From Gammaproteobacteria bacterium (GTDB lineage: Bacteria; Pseudomonadota; Gammaproteobacteria; Eutrophobiales; Eutrophobiaceae), in the NCBI GenBank assembly GCA_021773235.1, contig JAJFKL010000007.1, positions 1 through 34,826 of the forward strand: a stretch of 34,826 bases of DNA. The letters run 5' to 3'. Of this stretch, positions 1 to 7,504 are shown piece after piece. Within the stretch, counting starts at the first letter, position 1. Each line of letters starts with the position of its first letter. The position numbers and the translations under genes are program-made. The notes below the pieces were generated by a model, which was given only the letters and a program-made list of their open reading frames with translations, was not told where the DNA came from and made no database searches.

Positions 1-1009
1 TCATAGACCATTTGTTGTCGCCTGGACGAACTACTGGGTTCCATGTAGATGGGTTACCATTACCGTAGTAAAGAAGATTTTCTTCAAAATCTGCTGGCCA
101 CCAGCCCCAAGTTGAACCGCCACCTGATTTCCATTGGTCACTTAAAGTTTTACACTTATTAGGACCTCTAGAAGGGGCTTTCCAATCTGAGTTAGCACAC
201 CAAGAGTTCAATGAAGAGTCCTTGCCAACTTTCTTACCTAATGAAGTGGTATTCGCGTCGAAAAGAATGTCTTCGTCTGGACCCATGCTGAATGCACGCC
301 ACGCTAGTGAACCGTCTTTCGCATTGAAAGCAGCTAACCAACAACGAACACCAAACTCAGCACCAGAACAACCGGTGATGACTTTATCCTTCATAGGATG
401 TGGTGCGTTGGTATTAGTCATACCACTCTCTGGACCAACACCGATTCCATCTTTGGAGTTAAGATCGCCAGTAACACTGGCACCTTGTTTTACACTCCAT
501 TTAACAGCACCGTCTTTAGCGCTTAGAGCGACCAAAGTGGTGTCAGCTTGTTGCAGATAGATTTGACCCATTGAATAACCTAAACCACGGTTAACGATGT
601 CACAACACATAACAGGAACAGTTACTGCTTCGTCTTGTTGTGGCTCGTAATACCAAACGATTTCTAGGGTATCTAGGCTAATCGCAAAAACGTCATTCGG
701 GAATGAAGAATGGATGTAAAGGGTATCACCGCCCAAGCCAGTTGCGCTTGCTGGTAAGACCAATGGTCCACCTTCATGACCTTGTAGACGGCCTGTTGAG
801 AATGTCCAAGCTGTAACTATTTTACTTGCATTGCCCGTGTTGATTTGATTCAACTCGGTATAACGCCAGCCATTGTAGTTACCACTTGGGAAAGCCCAAT
901 AATTAGGATTATCATTCAGCTTACGAACTTCATCATTCGCTAGTGCTGAGGTAGATAGTCCCAATGCCAATACAGCAATGAGCCATTTCTTTATTAATTG
1001 TTTACTCAT
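1..1009 (-). CDS. xoxF: PQQ-dependent methanol dehydrogenase, XoxF/MxaF type (5' part; runs off the window)
   Basis: Periplasmic quinoprotein that oxidises methanol (or a related alcohol) to aldehyde and passes electrons to a cytochrome c. The frame is open from the ATG at 1009 to base 1, giving the first 336 residues of an expected ~600. A strong Shine-Dalgarno (GGAGGAGGT) lies just upstream and the first ~24 residues form a signal peptide ending ALA. Seen: FSTGRLQGHEG, the vicinal Cys pair C135-C136 in VMCCDIVNRG, ADTTLVALSAKDG, GAEFG (E218) and GNGNP (N319); the Glu and Asn correspond to metal ligands of methanol dehydrogenases. The catalytic Asp, and the extra Asp that marks lanthanide (XoxF) enzymes, lie beyond the edge. 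XoxF is therefore my preference over MxaF, not proven. An extra segment with C272 and C286 replaces the usual short stretch before the GGG-TWGW motif. Confidence 0.88.
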   Translation of the reverse strand, partial: MSKQLIKKWLIAVLALGLSTSALANDEVRKLNDNPNYWAFPSGNYNGWRYTELNQINTGNASKIVTAWTFSTGRLQGHEGGPLVLPASATGLGGDTLYIHSSFPNDVFAISLDTLEIVWYYEPQQDEAVTVPVMCCDIVNRGLGYSMGQIYLQQADTTLVALSAKDGAVKWSVKQGASVTGDLNSKDGIGVGPESGMTNTNAPHPMKDKVITGCSGAEFGVRCWLAAFNAKDGSLAWRAFSMGPDEDILFDANTTSLGKKVGKDSSLNSWCANSDWKAPSRGPNKCKTLSDQWKSGGGSTWGWWPADFEENLLYYGNGNPSTWNPVVRPGDNKWSM

Positions 1010-1068
1010 GACCTCCTCCTCTAATTTAGTTGATCATGTATCTTGATCTCATTAAATGTAACAAATAA

Positions 1069-1104
1069 CTATATAACACCTCGAGATCATAAAGTGTTAT
1101 AGAG
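1069..1104. promoter_or_regulatory. Inverted repeat, candidate operator upstream of xoxF
   Basis: CTATATAACAC (1069-1079) and GTGTTATAGAG (1094-1104) are inverted copies matching at 10 of 11 positions (8 contiguous), separated by 14 bases. It lies 60-95 bases upstream of the dehydrogenase start codon, a typical place for a regulator site. Half-site centres are about 25 bp apart. The regulator is unknown; a transcript hairpin is the alternative. Confidence 0.4.
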
Positions 1105-1578
1105 TTTTGAAAGCGGTTTTAGTAGCTACCTTGATAACGGAAGCGGGTTTTAAAAGTTTTCTGAGACCGAAAGGATAGCTCTCTGACATGAAAGTCAGAT
1201 TTAAGTATTTGGTTAAAACAAATGCAGACAGATGCATATTTATATATTTTGAACCCTACTTGCCAATTCCTTAGGTTATATATAATCAAGATTTAAAATC
1301 TAGATATATTTAATTTATTGTTATATGACTGCTTTCAACCATGCTCGATGAAAGAATCAGGAGAGAGTTTAGGAAATTTTCCCAATTGGCGCAAGATATT
1401 TTTACTATATAAAAAACATATATCTAGACGACAAATTTACAACTAATTTTAGCGTGTTTAATACAAAATATTGCTGCAGCGCAGCAGTTATTGCTATTTG
1501 AACTACTATCTAAGTAGTAACAAAATGTTACATCATTGTGTCTACATTACATTAAGATCAAAACAAATACATAACTAC

Positions 1579-1611
1579 CACGTTTGTAATGGGGCTTACG
1601 CCCCAAACGTG
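1579..1611 (-). terminator. Candidate terminator hairpin after the 124-aa gene
   Basis: Nested hairpin 22 bases past the stop of the leftward gene: outer arms CACGTTTG/CAAACGTG and inner GGGGC-TTAC-GCCCC. The stem is GC-rich against AT-rich surroundings, but no long U-run follows on the minus strand, so termination is probable rather than certain. Confidence 0.45.
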
Positions 1612-1632
1612 CTAAAGAAACTGTTATATCGT

Positions 1633-2007
1633 CTATTGATTGGTTGCTTTAATCATTTTCACACGTTTAACCACAATGCAGTTCGAATCAGCTTTTTCTC
1701 GGACTTTTAATAATTCTTCATAAAGTCTTTCGCCGCGTTTATTATCTCTAAAAGAAGATCCCTTCTCTCCGGGCATTTTTCTATTCCTTTCGAAGGTATA
1801 ACCTTCTTCGTAATCGCTAAATGTCATATTAGCTCTAATATTATCGTACCGACATGTACAGGTATAAAAGTTTTCGTCTGTCTGTCCACCCATTTCTGCC
1901 ATGCAGTTCAAAGCATAACGTACCGTTTCCTCAGTCGAATATTCATCCGCCATTACCGACATCGTCCCAAATAATAGTAAAGATATGCTAAAAAGCAGTT
2001 TATTCAT
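1633..2007 (-). CDS. Small secreted four-cysteine protein, function unknown
   Basis: A 124-aa protein with a clear signal peptide (residues 1-20, cut after VMA), so probably periplasmic. The mature part carries cysteines in NCMAEMGG, in a YTCTC motif, and in a final NCIVV segment, a pattern that suggests one or two disulfides. The middle has the charged stretch DYEEGYTFERNRKMPGEKG. A good ribosome site (GGAG, 9 bases before the ATG) supports the start. It lies upstream of and co-oriented with the methanol dehydrogenase but is separated from it by a 623-base gap with a hairpin, so it is probably a separate transcript. I have the impression of a conserved family near quinoprotein dehydrogenases but cannot name it; a role in dehydrogenase maturation is speculation. 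Confidence 0.7.
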   Translation of the reverse strand: MNKLLFSISLLLFGTMSVMADEYSTEETVRYALNCMAEMGGQTDENFYTCTCRYDNIRANMTFSDYEEGYTFERNRKMPGEKGSSFRDNKRGERLYEELLKVREKADSNCIVVKRVKMIKATNQ

Positions 2008-2040
2008 GATTTAATTCTCCTGATTTATAAATTAGTTCTG

Positions 2041-2062
2041 AATCTAAAAAATTCTTTAGATT
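2041..2062 (-). other. AT-rich hairpin between waaA and the 124-aa gene
   Basis: A perfect 8-bp inverted repeat AATCTAAA/TTTAGATT with a 6-base loop, about 50 bases past the waaA stop and 35 bases before the start of the next leftward gene. It could be a weak terminator for the LPS operon or a leader structure. No U-tract follows on the minus strand. Confidence 0.3.
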
Positions 2063-2110
2063 ATCTAAATTTGTTCGATTAGAGGTATTCCTCATTACAA
2101 AAGTTGCATC

Positions 2111-3379
2111 TTAGCGAGATAAATACGGCTTAATTATTTTCATAAGCCCAATTATATTACCTTTATTAGATTCAACTATTTCTCGGCCTATCTCACCTCT
2201 ACGATGCCGTTCGTTAGCATCTGCCAAAAGCATACAAATTTCTTGCGTTAACTGTTGCTCGTTTGTGACACATATTAAAGCATCCTGTACGGCGAGTAAT
2301 TCAGTTATTTCTGTAAAATTAAAGGTATGTGGGCCAGTAATCACTGGCAATCCTAAACTTGCCGGTTCCATCATGTTTTGTCCGCCCGTTGTAACCAAGC
2401 TACCGCCAACAAAGGCCACTTGCGATGCAGCATAATGCAATAGTAGTTCACCTAATGTATCCAGTAAGTAGACAGCATGATCACTTGTAAAGGTTTTATG
2501 ATTGCTGTGTTTAATAAAATTTAATCTCAGATTCTTACAAAGCGATTCGATTTTATCAGATCGTTCTGGATGGCGTGGAGCAATGATCAATATTGCATCA
2601 GGAAACTCTTTCATTATATTGACATGAGCATTCAATAAGATTTCATCCTCACCATCATGAGTACTCGCAGCTATCCAAATAGGGCGATTCACAGAAAAGT
2701 ATCGCTTTAGTGATTGCGCTTGCTCTTTGATGCTTGGTGGCACATTAATATCAAACTTCAAGTTCCCAGTTACAAACACTTTCTCACTCACTGCACCAAA
2801 TGAAATAAATCGCTCAGCATCATTTTTTGTTTGCGCAGCAATAATATCGACAAGGCTTAATGTTTCTCGCATTAAATTTGACACGAAGTTATATCTTTTT
2901 GCAGATTGCCGACTTAACCGCGCATTTATTATAAGTATTGGTATTTTTAGATGTTTGCATGCTTGATAAAGATTTGGCCATATTTCAGTTTCCATTGTTA
3001 TCAAAAGTGCAGGTTTGATTACATTGAGAAATTTTTTTACTGAATACGGCAAATCATAGGGCAAATAACGATGTCTAACATTATTGCCAAATTGTTTTTC
3101 AACAGTAATTGCTCCAGTAGGGGTAACTGTCGTCACCAAAAGCAAATGGTTTGGATATTGCTCCAGCAAGTTATTAATAATGGGGGTTGCAGCATTAACT
3201 TCTCCGACGGATACCGCATGCACCCATATGACAGGACTATCTACTTTGTTCCAAGACGGGAAACCAAATCGTTCTTTCCATCTTTGCCTATATGCAGGGT
3301 TTTTAGTTCCCAGAAAAAAAAGCCTTAGTAGAACGAAAGGTACCAGCAGGTAAATTATAAAAGTATAAAGATATCGCAA
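2111..3379 (-). CDS. waaA: 3-deoxy-D-manno-octulosonic acid (Kdo) transferase
   Basis: Inner-membrane GT30 glycosyltransferase that moves Kdo from CMP-Kdo onto lipid IVA, joining lipid A to the core. The 422-aa length fits the family. Residues 1-24 form the N-terminal membrane anchor. HAVSVGEV (54-61) contains the expected catalytic Glu at 60; PYDLP (107-111), METEIWPNL (129-137) and PRHPERSD (268-275) follow. The C-terminal nucleotide-binding half has FVGGSLVTTGGQNMMEPA (323-340) and GPHTFNF. The start is a TTG: no ATG is available and alignment with the family begins here. It is the last gene of hldE-hldD-waaA, 26 bases after hldD. Confidence 0.95.
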   Translation of the reverse strand: MRYLYTFIIYLLVPFVLLRLFFLGTKNPAYRQRWKERFGFPSWNKVDSPVIWVHAVSVGEVNAATPIINNLLEQYPNHLLLVTTVTPTGAITVEKQFGNNVRHRYLPYDLPYSVKKFLNVIKPALLITMETEIWPNLYQACKHLKIPILIINARLSRQSAKRYNFVSNLMRETLSLVDIIAAQTKNDAERFISFGAVSEKVFVTGNLKFDINVPPSIKEQAQSLKRYFSVNRPIWIAASTHDGEDEILLNAHVNIMKEFPDAILIIAPRHPERSDKIESLCKNLRLNFIKHSNHKTFTSDHAVYLLDTLGELLLHYAASQVAFVGGSLVTTGGQNMMEPASLGLPVITGPHTFNFTEITELLAVQDALICVTNEQQLTQEICMLLADANERHRRGEIGREIVESNKGNIIGLMKIIKPYLSR

Positions 3380-3405
3380 TTTTTGAATATTCTTTATTTT
3401 TAGAT

Positions 3406-4353
3406 TCAGTTTGAATTAAGAATGTTCAAATATGAATTCACACCATCTTTTAATGAAGTGAATTCCTGACCATATCCAGCAGAACGTAATTTAACTAAAT
3501 TCGCTTCAGTAAAACTTTGGTAACTTTCCTTTAAGGAATCGGGGAATGAAATATATTTTATATTCCCTTTCTTGTGCCAATTAATAACTGCATTAGCTAC
3601 ATTATTAAAGCTATTAGATTGACCTGTACCAACATTAAATATTCCTGAAACATCGGGATTATTCATAAGCCATAAATTAACGTCAACAACATCGTTAACG
3701 GAGATAAAATCTCTCAATTGTTCTCCATCAGCATATCCATGACTCCCCTCAAACAACTTTAACTCACCTGTTTCCTGAATTTGATTATTAAAATGACACA
3801 TGACGCTCGCCATACTTTTCTTATGCTCTTCTCCAGGCCCAAAAACATTAAAATAACGTAGCCCTACAACTTGTGAGCTAATCTTGGCATTTAGATTTCT
3901 GACATAATTATCAAATAATAATTTTGAATAGCCATAAACATTGATCGGACTCTCATATTCTGGTTCTTCAATAAATTTTGAATCTATACCGTAAACTGCA
4001 GCGCTTGATGCATACACAAAGGGCTTTTCTCTCTCTAGACAAAAATGTAGCATTTCTTTTGAATAGGTATAGTTATTATCCATCATGTATTGGCCATTCC
4101 ATTCTGTTGTTGTGGAACAAGCCCCTTGATGAAAAACAACTTCAACTTGATCACATAAACTATCGCGTCTTTCTATTATTTTTCTGAATTCTGTCTTATC
4201 AAAATAATCAGCAATATTATTTACAGCCAAATTTTCAAATTTTTTCCCATCGGTTAAATCGTCAACAACAACAACATCTTTCCTGCCGAGTTTATTTAAC
4301 CCAGCCACAAGCTGACTACCTATAAACCCCGCTCCTCCAGTAACAACGATCAT
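3406..4353 (-). CDS. hldD: ADP-L-glycero-D-manno-heptose 6-epimerase
   Basis: Short-chain dehydrogenase family enzyme that epimerises ADP-D,D-heptose to ADP-L,D-heptose, the precursor of the LPS inner core. The 315-aa protein starts with the Rossmann motif GGAGFIGS (6-13); the catalytic pair is Y140 and K144 in the NVYGYSKLL segment, at the same numbers as in E. coli HldD. LRYFNVFGPGE and the LRDFISVNDVVDV segment are also typical. The ATG at 4353 has a GAGG-type ribosome site and follows the hldE stop by 8 bases, so the genes are co-transcribed and probably translationally linked. Confidence 0.96.
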   Translation of the reverse strand: MIVVTGGAGFIGSQLVAGLNKLGRKDVVVVDDLTDGKKFENLAVNNIADYFDKTEFRKIIERRDSLCDQVEVVFHQGACSTTTEWNGQYMMDNNYTYSKEMLHFCLEREKPFVYASSAAVYGIDSKFIEEPEYESPINVYGYSKLLFDNYVRNLNAKISSQVVGLRYFNVFGPGEEHKKSMASVMCHFNNQIQETGELKLFEGSHGYADGEQLRDFISVNDVVDVNLWLMNNPDVSGIFNVGTGQSNSFNNVANAVINWHKKGNIKYISFPDSLKESYQSFTEANLVKLRSAGYGQEFTSLKDGVNSYLNILNSN

Positions 4354-4361
4354 GTTGGCCT

Positions 4362-5789
4362 CTAGTTATTCTCTATTATTTTTTCTAACATTAATGATGT
4401 TGAGCAGCCATCTTCAAAAGGTAAAATGACAACTTCACCACCCGAACTTTTAACGCCTGCTGCACCAGCAATTTGCTCTTCTGTGTAATCACCGCCTTTG
4501 ACAAGGAAGTCTGGCTCAATTATCGAAATCAGTTTTTCGGGAGTATCTTCACTAAATGCCACGACCCAATCAACGCAGGCCAACGCATTTAAAACTGTCA
4601 TTCTATTTTTTAATGCATTTATTGGTCTTGAACTGCCTTTTAATCGTTTTACAGAATCATCATCGTTTAGAGCAACTATTAATCGATCGCCCAGTGTTCT
4701 TGCTTTTACTAAATAGTTTATGTGTCCTGCATGTAGGATATCAAAACATCCATTGGTCATAACTATTTGCTCGCCTTTGCGTTTTGCGCCATTGACAACC
4801 TCTAATGCTGAATTGCTATCTAATAACATCTGGGTTTGGTACTTGTTCGTGCTAGCACTATTCAACTCTTCTGCAGAGATTGTCGCTGCGCCAAGTTTTT
4901 CTACAACTAATCCTGCAGCAGTATTAGCTAAAAAAGTGGCTTGCTCTAATTCGTAACCAGAAGCTATTGCTGCGGCTAACGAAGCTATCACAGTATCTCC
5001 AGCACCGGTAACATCAAAGACTTCATGCGTTTGTGCCTTAAGATGAAATGGCTTTTGATTTTCGCGAAATAACGTCATGCCCTTCTCGCCACGTGTCACC
5101 AATAAGGCATCTATCTGTAGTTTCTTTCTAAGTCCTTCTGCTTTGCTAATCAAGACTTCATTAGTCTTACAATCGCCAACTACTACTTCGAGCTCTTTTA
5201 GATTAGGCGTAAGAATACTTGCGCTAGAATAACAACTAAAATCAGATGATTTAGGATCAACTAAAACAGTTATATTTTTTTCATTGGCATGTTTAATAAG
5301 AGCTTCTACTTTCGTTAAACTGCCTTTTGCATAATCTGACAATACGACGACATCGATTGATTCAAGTAAAACTAAATATTGCTCAATCAGGGCATCTGTT
5401 TCAAGAGTGTTCGACTCTTCTTCATAGTCAAGCCTGAGTAATTGTTGATGCTGGCTCAATACACGTTGTTTTGTAATCGTTGGGAAACCATCCTGATGAA
5501 CAAAGTGGCATACCACTTCTTTCTCGCCAAGTAATTCTTCCAATCTTCTTGATGCTGCATCTTGTCCTGTTATTCCCAATAATTGCGTATTAACTCCCAG
5601 TGATGAGATGTTTATGGCGACATTGGCAGCACCACCAGGACGCTCTTCCATGTTTTTTACTCGTACAACGGGTACAGGTGCTTCTGGCGAAATTCGGCTG
5701 GTTTCACCATATATATATTGATCTAGTATAATGTCGCCGACGACTAATACTTTTGTCGTGCTACTAGGTTTAAAAACTATTTCTTGCAT
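4362..5789 (-). CDS. hldE: Bifunctional D-glycero-beta-D-manno-heptose-7-phosphate kinase / heptose-1-phosphate adenylyltransferase
   Basis: Cytoplasmic two-domain enzyme carrying out the kinase and adenylyl-transfer steps of ADP-heptose synthesis. The 475-aa size matches E. coli HldE (477). The N-terminal PfkB/ribokinase domain runs to about residue 315, with GDIILDQYIYG (18-28), PGGAANVA (51-58) and the catalytic motif DVTGAGD (259-265). The C-terminal cytidylyltransferase-like domain has TNGCFDILHAGH (345-356) and LKGSSRP. It is the first gene of hldE-hldD-waaA and is divergent from the DUF3108 gene, 70 bases away, so the promoter must lie in that short gap. Confidence 0.97.
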   Translation of the reverse strand: MQEIVFKPSSTTKVLVVGDIILDQYIYGETSRISPEAPVPVVRVKNMEERPGGAANVAINISSLGVNTQLLGITGQDAASRRLEELLGEKEVVCHFVHQDGFPTITKQRVLSQHQQLLRLDYEEESNTLETDALIEQYLVLLESIDVVVLSDYAKGSLTKVEALIKHANEKNITVLVDPKSSDFSCYSSASILTPNLKELEVVVGDCKTNEVLISKAEGLRKKLQIDALLVTRGEKGMTLFRENQKPFHLKAQTHEVFDVTGAGDTVIASLAAAIASGYELEQATFLANTAAGLVVEKLGAATISAEELNSASTNKYQTQMLLDSNSALEVVNGAKRKGEQIVMTNGCFDILHAGHINYLVKARTLGDRLIVALNDDDSVKRLKGSSRPINALKNRMTVLNALACVDWVVAFSEDTPEKLISIIEPDFLVKGGDYTEEQIAGAAGVKSSGGEVVILPFEDGCSTSLMLEKIIENN

Positions 5790-5859
5790 TACAACTATTA
5801 CTCTTTACTTTGGTCTAATTTAGAAATTTTAACACACGATAATTATCATAGTATTCAAT

Positions 5860-6591
5860 ATGTTGGTTAAAAAGCGTCTATTTTTACTTTACTTGCTGTT
5901 TTATACATCATTTTGTATTGCAGACAATGAGATTCCGGGGTTTTTTGAGGTGAAATACACTTTATATAGTAACGATATGAAGGTCGGCCTGATGGAACGT
6001 CGCTTTTTTCAAAAAGATAATGGCAAATATACCTTTCGTTCAGAGAGTAAAACCACCGGTCTTATTGCCCTATTTAAGAAAGTTCACGTCCTGGAAGTTA
6101 GCAACTGGGATTTAATCGAGTCAAGCTTCACGCCCCTGCACTACACATACAATCGCACTAAAGGGAAAAAGATACGCGACGTTGACATTAATTTTAATTG
6201 GCAAACAAAACGAATCGTAAATAGCGTCAATGATTCGACATGGCATATGCAAACTCAGCCAGGCGTACTTGATAAATTACTCTATCAATTAACTATTATG
6301 TCGGATTTAAAGTCAGGAATTATCCCTAAGCGTTATTTCATTGCTGATGGCGGCAAGATAAAGGAATATCAATTTGAACATATAGCCGATGAAATAATTA
6401 AAACGCCATTAGGTGAATTTAATACCATCAAACTTGCCCGTCACAAGTTAAATAGTGATCAAGAAACTTATTTGTGGTGCGCTTACGATTTGGATTTTTT
6501 ACCTATAAAAGTAATTAATAATGAAAAAGATGATCGTATATCTACAGCCATTATCAAGTCGCTAAAAGGATTAGGTCTTAATACGGATTAA
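5860..6591 (+). CDS. DUF3108 family exported protein
   Basis: A 243-aa protein with an N-terminal signal sequence (about 1-21, KKRLFLLYLLFYTSFCIA). The body looks like the DUF3108 family: FEVKYTLYSNDMKVGLMERRF, a SESKTTGLIALFKKV stretch, then a predicted beta-rich domain ending with YLWCAYDLDFLPIKV. Its biochemical role is unknown; members are outer-membrane or periplasmic beta-structured proteins often found near envelope genes, which fits its divergent position next to the LPS core genes. No clear ribosome site is visible before the ATG. It converges with dsbC, 12 bases away. Confidence 0.8.
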   Translation: MLVKKRLFLLYLLFYTSFCIADNEIPGFFEVKYTLYSNDMKVGLMERRFFQKDNGKYTFRSESKTTGLIALFKKVHVLEVSNWDLIESSFTPLHYTYNRTKGKKIRDVDINFNWQTKRIVNSVNDSTWHMQTQPGVLDKLLYQLTIMSDLKSGIIPKRYFIADGGKIKEYQFEHIADEIIKTPLGEFNTIKLARHKLNSDQETYLWCAYDLDFLPIKVINNEKDDRISTAIIKSLKGLGLNTD

Positions 6592-6603
6592 TACTTTTTT
6601 CAG

Positions 6604-7311
6604 CTAACGCTTGAGTTGTTTTATAATTTCATTGGGTGGCATATAACCGGGAAGCATCCTGCCATTTTGTAGATAAATTGCAGGGGTACCACGTACACCG
6701 AGCTTCTGCCCTAAAGCATATTGTGCAGCAACCGGGTCATCACAAGATTTTGCTTCGACAGACTCCCTATTCTTTGCGGCTGTTAATGCTTTTTGTCTAT
6801 CTTTGGCACACCAAACACTACTCATTTCATGGCCTGCGGCCGAATCAACACCTGCTCTGGGGTAAGCTAAATATCGAACCGATACACCCAATGAGTTCAA
6901 TTCAGGAACATCTTGATGCAGTTTTCTGCAGTAGCCACAATCAACATCTGTGAAGACATAAATAGCATCTTGCATATTATTAGATGAGAACTCGATGTAA
7001 TCTTCTTTTTTAATGCTACCCAATATCTTCACTCTGGATCCTGCACGAACATCTTCTGTTAGATTTCGACGTTCTTCAAGATCAAGTATTTCACCTTTAA
7101 TGACATAATTTCCATCACGCGTCATATAGATAACGTCGGAACCAATCACAATCTGGTAAAGCCCATTGATAGGCGTTGGTGAAACATTGTCTATTTCAAC
7201 ATCCGGAAGTAGCCTAGATAAGGCTAAAGTTAGTTCAGCATCAAGTTCATCATCGGCTAAAGCAGAAAATGAAATAAATAAACCCATCAATAAAAACTTA
7301 CTAAACTTCAT
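6604..7311 (-). CDS. dsbC: Thiol:disulfide interchange protein DsbC
   Basis: Periplasmic protein-disulfide isomerase that reshuffles wrong disulfides and is kept reduced by DsbD. The 235-aa protein has a signal peptide (1-19, ending SALA), an N-terminal dimerisation domain (about 21-80), a helical linker and a thioredoxin-fold domain. The active site is CGYC (125-128); C168 and C190 correspond to the structural disulfide, and RGTP (207-210) provides the cis-Pro loop. A GGAG ribosome site precedes the ATG. In many gammaproteobacteria dsbC follows xerD directly; here an oppositely oriented ATPase gene lies between them. Confidence 0.96.
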   Translation of the reverse strand: MKFSKFLLMGLFISFSALADDELDAELTLALSRLLPDVEIDNVSPTPINGLYQIVIGSDVIYMTRDGNYVIKGEILDLEERRNLTEDVRAGSRVKILGSIKKEDYIEFSSNNMQDAIYVFTDVDCGYCRKLHQDVPELNSLGVSVRYLAYPRAGVDSAAGHEMSSVWCAKDRQKALTAAKNRESVEAKSCDDPVAAQYALGQKLGVRGTPAIYLQNGRMLPGYMPPNEIIKQLKR

Positions 7312-7504
7312 ATTAACTCCTGAACAAAACTTCCGGTATCCACTGTTTCAACAGCAAACTAAAATACAAAAAATATCAGACCATTATACAGGGCTTCTGT
7401 TCCCTTACATTAAAAAGCTTCTTCCAATTTTAAGATTCGATGTGTCGTTTTTTACGTGATAAAGTCTTAACTCATCTATATAAGTTGTTAAAAACTGAGT
7501 TTAA

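Larger units (their letters stand above)
1010..1632. other. Intergenic region upstream of the methanol dehydrogenase gene
   Basis: A 623-base stretch with no convincing gene. The part nearest the dehydrogenase start holds an 11-bp inverted repeat (1069-1104), two similar AAGCGG(G)TTTTA blocks exactly 30 bp apart (1111 and 1141), and a 6-bp-arm hairpin (TCTGAC/GTCAGA, 1182-1199). The distal part is very AT-rich and then holds three successive hairpins (1472-1486, 1502-1518, 1579-1611). I found no clean -35/-10 pair that I would defend. Confidence 0.6.

Noticed and set aside
222-560. Plus-strand open frame opposite the methanol dehydrogenase
   Set aside because: Antisense shadow of a gene with many conserved motifs.
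1341-1412. A 23-codon plus-strand frame (MLDERIRREFRKFSQLAQDI plus three residues) in the gap upstream of xoxF
   Set aside because: Protein-like composition, but no ribosome site, no promoter and too short to support; could be a decayed gene start.
1471-1710. Plus-strand open frame over the hairpin region
   Set aside because: No ribosome site, low-complexity AT-driven codons, and it runs through a terminator-like hairpin and into the 124-aa gene.
5838-5847. Palindrome GATAATTATC upstream of the DUF3108 gene, resembling part of a Fur box
   Set aside because: Only 10 bp of the 19-bp consensus, in AT-rich DNA, and the neighbours have no iron link.
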